DNA of 51,394 nucleotides. It comes from Spirochaetae bacterium HGW-Spirochaetae-2. GTDB lineage: Bacteria; Spirochaetota; Spirochaetia; Sphaerochaetales; Sphaerochaetaceae. Shown in pieces: positions 8,749-17,960 of the stretch (the stretch's first letter is position 1; each line of letters starts with the position of its first letter). Position numbers and translations under genes: made by a program. The stretch is from the NCBI GenBank assembly GCA_002839355.1, contig PGXW01000020.1:1-51394 (forward strand). The letters are read 5' to 3'. Below the pieces are notes generated by a model, which was given only the letters and a program-made list of their open reading frames with translations, did no database searches and was not told where the DNA came from.

Positions 8749-10026
8749 ATGATAGCAGCAATCGTATTTGTCATAATGATCGGTTTGATGGTATTCAACG
8801 TGCCCATTGCCATCTGTACCGCGCTGGCCACCGTTGGCGGTATCGCCTACACCCAGGACGTTCCCATGATGGTGTTCGTCCAGCGTATGTTCACCGGTAT
8901 GGACACCTTCACCCTCATCGCGGTACCGTTGTTCATCCTGTGCGGTCGGTTCATGGCCCTGGGAGGCATCACCAACGACCTCATTTCCATGTCCCGGGTG
9001 ATGGTCGGGTACTTCAAGGGTGGTCTCGCCTATATCAATATCGTCGCGAGCATGCTGTTCGCCGGTATCACCGGGTCGGCGGCATCCGACACCTCGTCGG
9101 TCGGGGCAATCCTGATCCCGGCCATGGAGGAACGCGGGTTCGACAAGGACTTCTCCGTTGCCGTCACCGCCACCTCGTCCACCATCGGTGTCATGATTCC
9201 CCCATCCATCCCCATGGTCGTCTATGGCGCCTCCTCAGGTGCCTCGATCGGAAAGCTGTTCCTCGGGGGCATTGTTCCGGGAATAATCACCGGCATAGCG
9301 CTTATGATCCTTTCGGGCATCATCGCCCGACGACGTGATTATCCGAGAGATGCCTTTGTGGGAATCAAGAAGAGCATAATAATCACCCTCAAGGGTATTC
9401 CTGCCCTCATGACGGTCATCATTATCCTGGGAGGTATTGTCGGTGGTGTGTTCACGCCAACCGAGGCTGCTGGAATAGCGGCATTGTATGCCTTCCTGCT
9501 CGGAAAGTTCTACTACAGGGAACTGAAGTTCCGGGATATCCCCAAGATGCTGGCCGAGGTGGCACTGACTACCGGGCAGGTCGCCCTCATGATCGCCACG
9601 GCATCATCCCTTGCCTGGCTGTTCGCCCAGCAGGGCGTTCCCGGCATGATCGGTGGCTTCATCACTGGTATCACCACCAACAAGATTGCGTTGTTGTTGA
9701 TTATCAACGCCTTGCTACTGTTTGTCGGTACCTGGCTTGATTTGAGTCCCGCTGTCATCATCTTTACACCGATATTGTTGCCTATAGTAACCAGCATAGG
9801 TATCGATCCGGTTCACTTCGGGGTCATCATGGTCGTCAACCTGGCAATCGGGTTGTTCACGCCACCGGTGGGAGTCTGTCTGTTCGTATCATGCGGTATC
9901 GCCAAATGTTCGATCAGTTATGTGGTAAAGGCTTTCATACCATTTTTAATCGTAATGATCGGAGTCCTGCTGCTGATCACCTATGTGCCCGCATTGGTCA
10001 TGACAATCCCGAACCTGCTCATGTAG
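8749..10026 (+). CDS. TRAP transporter large permease (DctM family)
   Basis: This 425-residue protein is polytopic and carries the DctM signatures FTGMDTFTLIAVPLFIL, GITGSAASDTSSVG, MIPPSIPMVVYG and IGLFTPPVGVCLF. It forms the sodium-coupled channel with the preceding DctQ. The start at 8749 has GGTGAGG a few bases upstream, overlapping the DctQ stop. FucU follows after about 60 bases, and continuity of strand and spacing supports one long operon through to the zinc alcohol dehydrogenase. Confidence 0.92.
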   Translation: MIAAIVFVIMIGLMVFNVPIAICTALATVGGIAYTQDVPMMVFVQRMFTGMDTFTLIAVPLFILCGRFMALGGITNDLISMSRVMVGYFKGGLAYINIVASMLFAGITGSAASDTSSVGAILIPAMEERGFDKDFSVAVTATSSTIGVMIPPSIPMVVYGASSGASIGKLFLGGIVPGIITGIALMILSGIIARRRDYPRDAFVGIKKSIIITLKGIPALMTVIIILGGIVGGVFTPTEAAGIAALYAFLLGKFYYRELKFRDIPKMLAEVALTTGQVALMIATASSLAWLFAQQGVPGMIGGFITGITTNKIALLLIINALLLFVGTWLDLSPAVIIFTPILLPIVTSIGIDPVHFGVIMVVNLAIGLFTPPVGVCLFVSCGIAKCSISYVVKAFIPFLIVMIGVLLLITYVPALVMTIPNLLM

Positions 10027-10088
10027 CCGATCGTGGGGACCTTGCAATCGTACAGAAACGCAACGAAGCCTAGAGGAAGGAAACCACC

Positions 10089-10535
10089 ATGGTCTTGAAA
10101 CATTTGAACCCGCTGCTCTCTCCCGAACTGATGACCGTGCTCATGAGCATGGGGCATGGGGACGAGATAGTCTTCTCAGACCGCAATTTCCCTGCATCAT
10201 CGAATGCGAAACGCTTGATCAACTGCCAGGGAACGACGATCGAACCGTTGTTGCATGCCGTGCTCTACCATCTGCCGATCGACTATCTGGTGGAGCATCC
10301 TGTGCATATGATGCGTATCCCCTCCGATTCCGACTATACGGGAAACATCCTGGGCGATTACCAGCGGATGCTTGATGCCTACAACGGCAAGCCTACGAGT
10401 ATCGGCTTGTTGGACCGTCAGGATTTCTACGACCGGGCGGCACGCACGTATGCGATCGTGGTCACCGGTGAATCGGCCCGCTTCGCCAATGTCATCATTC
10501 GCAAAGGTATCGTGCGTATCGGCGAAGAACTGTAA
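10089..10535 (+). CDS. FucU/RbsD-family sugar mutarotase
   Basis: This 148-residue protein matches the FucU branch of the RbsD/FucU family. It begins LKHLNPLLSPELMTVLMSMGHGDEIVFSD (seen as LSPELMTVL and MGHGDEI) and ends with a GESARFANVIIRKG segment. FucU interconverts the alpha and beta anomers of fucose, and related members act on ribose or other sugars. Catalytic His in MGHGD is present. A mutarotase in front of a dehydratase and dehydrogenase suggests that a free sugar is oxidized at C1 in this operon, with L-fucose or a related deoxysugar as the first guess. Confidence 0.85.
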   Translation: MVLKHLNPLLSPELMTVLMSMGHGDEIVFSDRNFPASSNAKRLINCQGTTIEPLLHAVLYHLPIDYLVEHPVHMMRIPSDSDYTGNILGDYQRMLDAYNGKPTSIGLLDRQDFYDRAARTYAIVVTGESARFANVIIRKGIVRIGEEL

Positions 10536-10557
10536 GGATTTTGGTTTTCATGATGCG

Positions 10558-10569
10558 GAATTTAAATTC
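10558..10569. promoter_or_regulatory. 12-bp palindrome ahead of the dehydratase gene
   Basis: GAATTTAAATTC is an exact palindrome in the 123-base gap between FucU and IlvD, and it extends imperfectly to 18 bp (10556-10573). It could be an operator for an internal promoter or chance AT-rich symmetry. I did not find a second copy in the window. Confidence 0.25.
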
Positions 10570-10658
10570 TGCTGGTAGAATATCACGAATGTGTCCGAAG
10601 TTGTGCTGGAAGTCCTTTTGCTTGCGCGGCAGTGGATGCTTGCTATAGGAGGAATCTC

Positions 10659-12317
10659 ATGATTCGGCAATGGAATGAAGAATCGCTCGACCACCGCAAC
10701 GCGCTGTTGTATGCAATGGGAGTCACCGAGGACGATGCGAAACGTCCGGTGATCGGTATCATCAACTCATGGAACGAAATGAACCCCGGCCATTTTCCCT
10801 TCAAGGATGTGATCGCCGAATTGAAGCAGGAGATATACGATGCCGGCGCCCTGGCGCTCGAACTGCCGGCTTCGGGAATTTGCGATGGTATCTGTTCCAA
10901 TACCCCGGGCGACCGTTACACGCTCCCGGCTCGCGACTTGGTTTCCACCGAAGTGGAGACTCTTGCCGAATTGAATATGCTCGAGGGCATGTTGTTGCTC
11001 TCCACGTGCGACAAGGTGGTTCCCGGTATGATCATGGGTGCCATGCAGGTCAATATTCCCACTGTCATGTTCACCGGCGGCTATATGGCCGCGGGGCATT
11101 ACAATGGCGAGATGCTGACCCTTACCCATACCAAGCAGGCCTATGCCGCCTACATGGGCGGACAGATGTCTCAGCAGGACTACAAGGGGATCGTGCGCAA
11201 TGCATGTCCGACTCCCGGTGCCTGTCCGTTCATGGGAACCGCCAACACCATGTGCGCGACCGCCGAAATCCTCGGGCTCTCCCCGTTCGGCAACGCGAGT
11301 GTCCGTAGCCAGACCGAAGAATGGCACAAGCTGGCCAAGGAAGCTGCCCGCAAGATCGTTGAATTGGTGCGGGAGCAAGTTCGCCCGCTGGACCGCATCA
11401 CCAAGGACAATTTCGAAAATGTGGTCCGTTACATGATGGCCACCGGTGGTTCGACCAACTCCATCCTCCATATCCCTGCTATGGCGCACATGGCCGGTAT
11501 CGATATCGATCCCAAGTTTTTCGACGATATCAGTGCCGTCGTTCCCTGGATCAGTGCGATCTATCCCAACCACAAGACCTACACCATGGAGGAGTTCGAC
11601 CGCGCCGGTGGGCTCAATGCGGTTGTGGGGGAGATGCTTGCCTCCGGCAAGATCATAGTAACCGCAAAGGGTATGTTCGGTACTGTAGATGATATGGCGT
11701 TGGGCAGGCGCTCGACCGATCTCGATGTGATCCATACCTGTGACGAGCCCATCAACGCCCATGGTGGTCTCGCGGTGCTCAAGGGAAATATCGCTCCTGA
11801 AAGCTGTATCGTGAAGTTCGCGGCGATTCCGCGTGGTTTGTGGTCCTACTCCGGACCGGCGAAAGTGTACGAATCGCAGGACGATGCCTGGCATGCCATG
11901 CTCGATGACGAGATTGTCGCAGGCGATGTGGTTGTGATCCGCTACGAGGGGCCGAAGGGGTCCCCTGGCATGCCCCACATGGAGACCTTCATGGCTGCCG
12001 TGCTCGGCAAGAAGATGGGTTCGACCATCGCCTTGGTCTCCGACGGTCGGTTCTCCGGCGCTACCGGTGGGTTGGCAATCGGGCATGTGAGTCCCGAGGC
12101 ATTCGATGGCGGTCCGATCGCCTTTATCCGCAATGGCGATATGATCCATATCGATATCGAGCACCGCTCCCTCATGGTGGAGGTCAGCGAGCAGGAATTC
12201 GAGAAACGTAGGCACGGGTGGCAGCCGATAGTGAAACCGGCGAGCGGATATCTGGCGTTGTATCGCAAGATGACATCGTCTGCCCATCGTGGCGCTTCAA
12301 TCTATTGGGATTTGTAG
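10659..12317 (+). CDS. IlvD/Edd-family sugar-acid dehydratase
   Basis: This 552-residue protein belongs to the dihydroxy-acid/phosphogluconate dehydratase family, which uses an iron-sulfur cluster and magnesium. Cluster cysteines are plausibly those in STCDKVVPG and CPTPGACPFMGTANTMCATAE; CDGICSNTPGDRY and RFSGATGGLAIGHVSPEA are further family segments. Sugar-acid members remove water from arabinonate, xylonate, fuconate and similar aldonates to give 2-keto-3-deoxy acids. AGGAGGA at 10647-10653 fixes the start at 10659. With FucU upstream and an alcohol dehydrogenase seven bases downstream, a non-phosphorylative oxidative sugar route is likely, with unknown substrate. Confidence 0.88.
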   Translation: MIRQWNEESLDHRNALLYAMGVTEDDAKRPVIGIINSWNEMNPGHFPFKDVIAELKQEIYDAGALALELPASGICDGICSNTPGDRYTLPARDLVSTEVETLAELNMLEGMLLLSTCDKVVPGMIMGAMQVNIPTVMFTGGYMAAGHYNGEMLTLTHTKQAYAAYMGGQMSQQDYKGIVRNACPTPGACPFMGTANTMCATAEILGLSPFGNASVRSQTEEWHKLAKEAARKIVELVREQVRPLDRITKDNFENVVRYMMATGGSTNSILHIPAMAHMAGIDIDPKFFDDISAVVPWISAIYPNHKTYTMEEFDRAGGLNAVVGEMLASGKIIVTAKGMFGTVDDMALGRRSTDLDVIHTCDEPINAHGGLAVLKGNIAPESCIVKFAAIPRGLWSYSGPAKVYESQDDAWHAMLDDEIVAGDVVVIRYEGPKGSPGMPHMETFMAAVLGKKMGSTIALVSDGRFSGATGGLAIGHVSPEAFDGGPIAFIRNGDMIHIDIEHRSLMVEVSEQEFEKRRHGWQPIVKPASGYLALYRKMTSSAHRGASIYWDL

Positions 12318-12324
12318 GATACGT

Positions 12325-13368
12325 ATGGAACAGATTAACAGGCTCGGAAGGGTAGTGTCTCCAGGTGTCGTCGATTACATAGAGCGGCCGGTTGCGGCGT
12401 TGTCGGCGACCCAGGTGCGCATTGCCGTCAAGGCCAGTGCCATCTGCGGATCCGATTTGCATATTTTCAAGGGGATGCATCCCTTCTGCAAGCTGCCGGC
12501 GACGGTCGGCCACGAGTTCTCTGGAGTTGTAACCGAAGTCGGCAGTAGCGTCTCCCGGTGGAAAATCGGGGATCGGGTGACCGTCGAACCATGCATCACC
12601 TGTGGGGTGTGTGAAGAATGTCGCAGTGGGAGCTATAGCTATTGCGAGCACATCACGTTCCTCTATCGCAATGGCGATGGTGCCATGGCCGACCATGTGG
12701 TTGCCGAGGGCGACCATGTCTTCGCCTTGCCGGATACCCTCTCGTTCGAGGCTGGAGCACTGATCGAGCCGCTCGCTGTGGCTACCCATGCCGTGCGTCG
12801 GGCCGATATCGCTCTCGGCCATTCGGTGGTGATCGTCGGGGCCGGTGCGATCGGTGTCTTGGTTGCCGCCATGTGCCGGCACTCCGGGGTAAACAGGATC
12901 GCGGTGGTCGATACGGTCGATACTAGGTTGGATATGGCCCGAGCTTTCGGAGCCAGCCACACAATCAATGCGATGCTCGACGATGTCGAGCAAAAGATCC
13001 GCGAATTCGGTGGTTCTGCTGGTGTGGATCGGACATTCGAATGCGTCGGACGGCAAGAGACCTTCGTACAAGCCATGATGTGGCTGCGCAAGGGTGGGTT
13101 GGCGACGATGGTGGGCATTTTCGAGCAGACCGAGATCAGCATTCCGGTGACTCGTTTCGTTTCGCATGAGATCCACGTCCAAGGTGCGCAGGGGTACTGC
13201 TGGGATTTCCCGATAGCCATCGATGTCGCCAAGGAGCTGGACCTGGAACGGCTGGTCACCCATACGTTCCCCATGGATCGACTCCAAGAAGCATTCGATA
13301 TGGCCCTCGACCGATCCAAGGCTCCAATGAAAATCCTATTGGTACCAGGTACCAATATTGATAATTGA
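12325..13368 (+). CDS. Zinc-dependent medium-chain alcohol/sugar dehydrogenase
   Basis: This 347-residue MDR-family enzyme has the catalytic zinc region CGSDLHIF and GHEFSGVV, structural-zinc cysteines in CITCGVCEECRSG, and the NAD motif GAGAIG near residue 174. It probably oxidizes a sugar or polyol hydroxyl. It follows the dehydratase by seven bases. Its last residues (LVPGTNIDN) are encoded by palindromic repeat copy 2, which begins at 13341 and supplies the stop codon at 13366-13368, so the natural C-terminus has probably been replaced by a short repeat-derived tail. Confidence 0.88.
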   Translation: MEQINRLGRVVSPGVVDYIERPVAALSATQVRIAVKASAICGSDLHIFKGMHPFCKLPATVGHEFSGVVTEVGSSVSRWKIGDRVTVEPCITCGVCEECRSGSYSYCEHITFLYRNGDGAMADHVVAEGDHVFALPDTLSFEAGALIEPLAVATHAVRRADIALGHSVVIVGAGAIGVLVAAMCRHSGVNRIAVVDTVDTRLDMARAFGASHTINAMLDDVEQKIREFGGSAGVDRTFECVGRQETFVQAMMWLRKGGLATMVGIFEQTEISIPVTRFVSHEIHVQGAQGYCWDFPIAIDVAKELDLERLVTHTFPMDRLQEAFDMALDRSKAPMKILLVPGTNIDN

Positions 13369-13391
13369 ATACAAAATCTTCGGTCGGTGCC
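13341..13391. repeat. Palindromic gene-end repeat, copy 2 (degenerate)
   Basis: The left arm GGTACCAGGTACC (13341-13353) and right end GGTGCC (13386-13391) flank a decayed core AATACAAAA. It overlaps the 3' end of the zinc alcohol dehydrogenase gene and encodes its last eight residues and stop. Copy 3 lies 126 bases further on, so the two could be halves of one interrupted element. Confidence 0.65.
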
Positions 13392-13516
13392 ATTTTCGGT
13401 ATCATTTACGTAACAATTGTTGATCTTCTCCCAACGTAGCATCCTCACCTAATAGGGATAGTCGGACACGGCTATCCCACATTTCTATACCCCAATCGCA
13501 ACAAACAAGCAACCGC

Positions 13517-13574
13517 GGTGCCAGGTACCGAAAATGACTTTTGTATGCAAAACTGTAAACACGTGCCAGGCACC
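13517..13574. repeat. Palindromic gene-end repeat, copy 3 (short class)
   Basis: GGTGCCAGGTACC (13517-13529), core TTTTGTATGCAAAA (13539-13552) and GTGCCAGGCACC (13563-13574) give 58 bp in total. It lies just upstream of the promoter of the NagA operon, with about 15 bases between the element and the -35 box. Confidence 0.85.
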
Positions 13575-13588
13575 ATTGGAAATTTCTC

Positions 13589-13632
13589 TTGACGCGTGGT
13601 GATTCTGTGGTAAACTATCACTTGTCAGACAA
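13589..13632 (+). promoter_or_regulatory. Promoter and FadR-type operator of the NagA operon
   Basis: TTGACG (13589-13594), a 16-base spacer and TAAACT (13611-13616) form a good promoter. TTGTCAGACAA (13622-13632) follows at once and fits the TNGTNNNACNA consensus bound by the FadR subfamily of GntR regulators. Such a regulator is the second gene of this operon, so autorepression released by a pathway intermediate is a reasonable inference. Confidence 0.7.
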
Positions 13633-13663
13633 CTGATATTCAACAAGTCGGCAGGAGTGGGAC

Positions 13664-14827
13664 ATGGTACTGAAGGGAATCGACATATTTGAGAATCAAC
13701 CCGTTCGCATTACGGTGGAGAAGGGGACGATCGTTGCCAAGCAATCCATTCCCCATGAGGCGGACCTGCCCTTCGTCAGTCCTGGATTTTTCGATGTGCA
13801 AGTCAATGGGTACAAGGGACTGGATTATAGCAGCTTGGGGTTAACCGCGGCAGACGTCGAACAGATGGTCAGAAACCTCGCCCCATCGGGGACCACGCGC
13901 CATGTTCCCACCATCATCACCAACAGTCAGGAGCGGATCTGTCAAAACCTGGAAATCATCGCAAGGGCCGTGCGGGAACGGGCACTTGTGGCGGCGGCGA
14001 TTCCCGGTATCCATATCGAAGGCCCCTACATCTCTGCGGAAGACGGCCCCCGTGGAGCCCATGACCCGTCCTTCGTTCGCGATCCGTCGATCGCAGAATT
14101 GGACGAATGGATCGAAGCATCCCACAATCTGTTGCGTGTGGTCACGTTGGCTCCGGAACGTGCCAATGCGATTGCGTTCATCTCGTATGCGGTTTCCAAA
14201 GGTATCGTGGTATCGATCGGACACACGGCGGCCACACCTGAACAGATTAGGGAAGCGATAGCGGCAGGTGCCACACTCTCCACGCACTTGGGCAACGGCA
14301 GCCATGCCATGCTTCCCCGATTGCGCAATTACCTGTGGGAACAATTGGCGGATGAACACACCTGGGCTGGCATTATCGCTGACGGATACCATCTGCCGGA
14401 CAGCGTGATGAAGGTCTTTTCCAAAGCCAAGGGATTGGACCGCCTCGTGTTGGTGAGCGATGTCGCCTTTCTCGGTGGATCGGGACCCGGACGCTACAAG
14501 TGGGGCAATATCGCGGTCGAAGTGTATCCGGATGGGCATTTGGGCCTTGCAGACACCCCGTTCCTTGCCGGCTCCGGACATCTGCTCGACACCTGCATCC
14601 CCAGATTTGCCGCTGCGGCAGGCATCCCATTGGCACAATCTGTTGCCTTGGCTACCGGCAATCCCGAGAGGCTGCTCGGTCTTGGAGAGGGCAAACAGGC
14701 GATACGTGTCGGCTCCAGGGCGGATCTGGCGCTGTTCACCATCACAGGACCGAACGTTGCACTGAATATCGAACGGACTGTGCTCGCGGGAGAGACACTC
14801 TATGAACGGAAGGAGGCCAGGGCATGA
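13664..14827 (+). CDS. NagA-like N-acetylhexosamine-6-phosphate deacetylase
   Basis: This 387-residue amidohydrolase has NagA segments in order: SPGFFDVQVNGYKGLDYS near residue 40, IPGIHIEGPYIS and GPRGAHD near 110-125, SIGHTAATPEQI near 185, TLSTHLGNGSH near 205 and IIADGYHLP near 235. These carry the metal-binding Glu and His and the substrate-contacting residues of the family. The expected reaction is removal of an acetyl group from an N-acetylated amino-sugar phosphate. In this operon the substrate may be a derivative, because the transporter is a TRAP system and no kinase or PTS is seen. AGGAG precedes the ATG, and the next gene overlaps by four bases (ATGA). Confidence 0.82.
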   Translation: MVLKGIDIFENQPVRITVEKGTIVAKQSIPHEADLPFVSPGFFDVQVNGYKGLDYSSLGLTAADVEQMVRNLAPSGTTRHVPTIITNSQERICQNLEIIARAVRERALVAAAIPGIHIEGPYISAEDGPRGAHDPSFVRDPSIAELDEWIEASHNLLRVVTLAPERANAIAFISYAVSKGIVVSIGHTAATPEQIREAIAAGATLSTHLGNGSHAMLPRLRNYLWEQLADEHTWAGIIADGYHLPDSVMKVFSKAKGLDRLVLVSDVAFLGGSGPGRYKWGNIAVEVYPDGHLGLADTPFLAGSGHLLDTCIPRFAAAAGIPLAQSVALATGNPERLLGLGEGKQAIRVGSRADLALFTITGPNVALNIERTVLAGETLYERKEARA

Positions 14828-15558
14828 TTTCCAAGGAATATGGCAACGGCATGCAGCGGATAACCCATGATAAGATTTCCGAAACTGCCTTGCAGAGTAT
14901 AAAACTCTACATCCTGGACAACAATCTCAAGGCCGGGGACCTGCTGCCGTCCGAAACCGAGCTGTCGGGAACCTTGGGCATCAGCCGGGCATCAATCAGG
15001 GAGGCCTTCCGGTCGCTCGAGGCACTCGGCATCATCGTAACCGCCCAGGGCAAGGGACGGTATATCAGGGATTTCAATTATGAGGCGATGGTCGAGAATC
15101 TCAGTTATAACCTGAAGATCCATGTCGACGATTTTCGGCAGATCATCGACGTCCGTATGGCGTTGGAAGAATCGTTTCTCAAGAAATCCATGGAAGTGCT
15201 GACCGAAGACGACTTCAGGGAATTGGAACTGTTGCTGGAACGAATGCAGCGGCAAGTCGACGATAAGCTCTCCGAGGAAGAACTGGTCAAGACCCACACC
15301 CTGTTCCACCAAAAGCTCTATGCGAAACTGAACAACAATCTGTTGGAGAGTCTGATCGGCATGTTCTCCACATTCCAGCGGTTCCTGACGGTCATGAAAC
15401 GGTACAAGACCAGCAACTATATCGAATTCATCGCCTTGCACCGCGACCTGATCACCATGTTGCGCTCGCACGACCCGTCCCAGGTCCACGATTGCCTCAA
15501 GCGTCATTTCAAGGACGTCATCAATTGGAGTTCTGAACATCAGGATCACATGATCTGA
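14824..15558 (+). CDS. GntR/FadR-subfamily transcriptional regulator
   Basis: This 244-residue protein has an N-terminal winged helix (residues about 14-80; LLPSETELSGTLGISRASI, REAFRSLEALGII) and an all-helical FCD ligand domain (about 95-230; DVRMALEE, TLFHQKLY, HRDLITML). It starts within the NagA stop codon (ATGA). The operator-like TTGTCAGACAA just downstream of the operon -10 box is the probable binding site. FCD regulators usually sense an organic acid or sugar-acid intermediate. Confidence 0.88.
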   Translation: MISKEYGNGMQRITHDKISETALQSIKLYILDNNLKAGDLLPSETELSGTLGISRASIREAFRSLEALGIIVTAQGKGRYIRDFNYEAMVENLSYNLKIHVDDFRQIIDVRMALEESFLKKSMEVLTEDDFRELELLLERMQRQVDDKLSEEELVKTHTLFHQKLYAKLNNNLLESLIGMFSTFQRFLTVMKRYKTSNYIEFIALHRDLITMLRSHDPSQVHDCLKRHFKDVINWSSEHQDHMI

Positions 15559-15588
15559 TGCAGACAATATCACTAAGGAGGAATTGAG

Positions 15589-16584
15589 ATGAAAAGACTA
15601 CTACTTGTCATCTGCATGGTTGCCATCGCACTGACGATGGTGTTTGCACAAGCGCAAACGGAAAAGGCTATGACTATCAAACTCGGACACATCCGGGATG
15701 CCGAACACCCGACCCACAAGGGTGCGTTGCTGTTCGCCGACCTGGTGAAGGAGAAGTCCGACGGACGTATCACCGTGAATGTGTTTCCCAACAGCCAGTT
15801 GGGTGGAATCCAGGAAATGTTCGCCCAGATGAAGACCGGGGATCTCGAACTCGTATACGGTGGTATCAACACCCTCGCCTTCATAAAGGGTGGAGAAGCG
15901 TATGAGATCACGGCCATCCCGTTCTTGTACCGCGACTACGAACACATGCGAAAGGCTATGCTTTCCGATGCTTTCAAACCGATCATGGCCGAGGCTGAGA
16001 AGGCTACCGGGGTAAAGATTCTGAACATCACCGGCGACACCGCGCCACGCGGACTGACTGCCAACAAGAAGATCCTGAGCCCGGCGGATTTCAGGGGGTT
16101 GAAGATCAGGACCGCGGCTAGTGAAGTCGTGTTGCGTGTCATGAAGAAGCTTGGGGCACTCCCACAGCAAGTGCCGTTCGCCGACCTGTATGTCTCGTTG
16201 AAGACCGGTGTGGTGGATGCCCAGGAGAACGGAGCTATCACCGTAGCCAATACCAGCATGTTCGAAGTCCAGAAGTTCTACATGAAGACCGACTATATCC
16301 GTGATATCGAAACGTTCTACATGAGCCCTTCGTTCTACAATTCGATGACCGAAGCTGATCGCCGAATTCTGCTCGATGCGAGCGAAGAGGCAGGGAAACT
16401 GGTCACACGGTTGACCGCAGAGCAGTTGGCTACCGCATATGACAAGCTTGCCGAGCACATGACCGTGGTCACCGAACCCGAATTGCGCTTGAGTGAGATC
16501 CGCAATGCATTGGAAGGTGTTTTCGACGATTGGGAAGGCGTGAAGTGGCCCGTCGGACTGCTTGAGAAGATCCGGAACATGTAA
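15589..16584 (+). CDS. TRAP transporter solute-binding protein (DctP family)
   Basis: This 331-residue protein has a signal peptide ending in MVFA-QAQ. Family segments include IKLGHIRDAEHPTHKGALLF, GRITVNVFPNSQLGG, FRGLKIRTAASEVV (with the usual carboxylate-binding Arg) and TGVVDAQENG. It is periplasmic and feeds the DctM/DctQ pair that follows. AGGAGG lies before the ATG. Sitting between NagA/GntR and SIS/NagB-like genes, it probably binds an acidic or acetylated amino-sugar derivative, which is an inference from context. Confidence 0.9.
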   Translation: MKRLLLVICMVAIALTMVFAQAQTEKAMTIKLGHIRDAEHPTHKGALLFADLVKEKSDGRITVNVFPNSQLGGIQEMFAQMKTGDLELVYGGINTLAFIKGGEAYEITAIPFLYRDYEHMRKAMLSDAFKPIMAEAEKATGVKILNITGDTAPRGLTANKKILSPADFRGLKIRTAASEVVLRVMKKLGALPQQVPFADLYVSLKTGVVDAQENGAITVANTSMFEVQKFYMKTDYIRDIETFYMSPSFYNSMTEADRRILLDASEEAGKLVTRLTAEQLATAYDKLAEHMTVVTEPELRLSEIRNALEGVFDDWEGVKWPVGLLEKIRNM

Positions 16585-16602
16585 TGGTTGCATTGGGGGG
16601 AG

Positions 16603-16644
16603 CTGTGGGAACGAACGGTAACTTCTCCGAATTGTTTCCCGCAG
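16603..16644 (+). terminator. Imperfect intercistronic hairpin after dctP
   Basis: CTGTGGGAAC (16603-16612) can pair, with one bulge and one mismatch, with GTTTCCCGCAG (16634-16644) in the 89-base gap between dctP and dctM. There is no T-run, so an mRNA 3'-end stabilizer or attenuator is more likely than a full terminator. Confidence 0.4.
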
Positions 16645-16673
16645 TCCTCCATATCTTTCGATAGGGAGCCTGT

Positions 16674-17951
16674 ATGATTCTCATAATGTTTTTCCTTCTG
16701 TTCCTCATGATCGGATTCGGATTCAGCATCTGGTTCTCCATGGGTGCGAGCGGTGTGGCCTATCTGTTGATACGGGGAGATGTCTCGCTGCGGCTCATCG
16801 TCTCGCAAATGGTGGCGGGGGTCAACTCCGATACCTTGATAGCCATACCCTTCTTCATATTGGCCGGTAACCTCATGAGCGTGTCCGGAATCACCCGGAA
16901 ACTCACCGATTTCGCCGATTTCTTCGTGGGGCAGTTCAGGGCCGGCCTCGCGTACGTTTCGATTGTCGTGAGCATATTCATGGCCGGAATATCCGGTTCG
17001 GCGGTTTCCGATGCCAGCAGTACCTCAGCGGTCCTGCATCCCATAATGAAACGCCGTGGCTACGATGATACCTTCTCCGCCGCGATCAACTCGAGTTCCG
17101 CGGTGATCGGGCCCATCATCCCTCCGAGCATTCCCATGCTCCAGATCGGTATCATAAGTGGCATTTCGATCGGGAAGATGTTCATCGGAGGTTTCATCCC
17201 CGGCCTGCTCATCGCGGCGATCCTGTGGATCCTGGTGACATACCTAGCCAAGAAACGCGGGTACAAAGCGGTAGTTGTCGAGCGCTCCTGGCCAAAATTC
17301 AGGGGATTGGTCAAGGATACCATCCTGGCCTTGCTGGCCCCGCTTATCATAATCAGTGGAGTGGTGTTCGGTTTCGTCACCCTGGTGGAGGTCGCCGCGT
17401 TGTCGATCATCTATATCCTGGCCATTTCGGTATTCGTGTACAAGAGCATCACCGTGAAGTCCTTCTTCAAGACCATCACCGATACGGCGGTCTTTTGCTC
17501 GTCGATCATGGTGATTTTCGCCGTGGTGGGTATCTACCAGTACATCGTCTCCAGCGAACAGCTTGGACAACAACTGCTCGCGCTAATCCAGACGATGAAT
17601 CTGTCCAAGAATATGTTCCTGCTCGTCTCACTTATCTTTTTCCTGCTCATGGGTTGTATCCTGGATGCGGTTCCCGTCATGTTGATCTTTTTTCCTGTTT
17701 TATTGCCGGTCGCCATCGAATTGGGCATCGACCCGGTACATTACGGCGTGATCGTGGTGTTCAACCTGATGATAGGGTTGGTCACACCACCGGTTGGGGC
17801 GTTGCTGTTCATCCAGACAAAGATCGCGAAGGTCGGTATCAACGAGTTGATCAAGGAGATGTGGCCACACATCGGTGCCCTGGTTTTCGTGTTGGTCCTT
17901 ATCACCTATGTCCCCCAGCTGGTCACCTGGTTGCCCAGCTTGATATTCTAG
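16674..17951 (+). CDS. TRAP transporter large permease (DctM family)
   Basis: This 425-residue polytopic protein has the DctM segments GVNSDTLIAIPFFILAGNLM, GISGSAVSDASSTSAV, IIPPSIPMLQIG and IGLVTPPVGALLF. It is the channel subunit. DctM is encoded before DctQ here, whereas the other complete TRAP operons in the window place Q before M, so this transporter comes from a separate lineage. The DctQ start codon lies nine bases after its stop. Confidence 0.92.
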   Translation: MILIMFFLLFLMIGFGFSIWFSMGASGVAYLLIRGDVSLRLIVSQMVAGVNSDTLIAIPFFILAGNLMSVSGITRKLTDFADFFVGQFRAGLAYVSIVVSIFMAGISGSAVSDASSTSAVLHPIMKRRGYDDTFSAAINSSSAVIGPIIPPSIPMLQIGIISGISIGKMFIGGFIPGLLIAAILWILVTYLAKKRGYKAVVVERSWPKFRGLVKDTILALLAPLIIISGVVFGFVTLVEVAALSIIYILAISVFVYKSITVKSFFKTITDTAVFCSSIMVIFAVVGIYQYIVSSEQLGQQLLALIQTMNLSKNMFLLVSLIFFLLMGCILDAVPVMLIFFPVLLPVAIELGIDPVHYGVIVVFNLMIGLVTPPVGALLFIQTKIAKVGINELIKEMWPHIGALVFVLVLITYVPQLVTWLPSLIF

Positions 17952-17960
17952 GAGGTGCGC

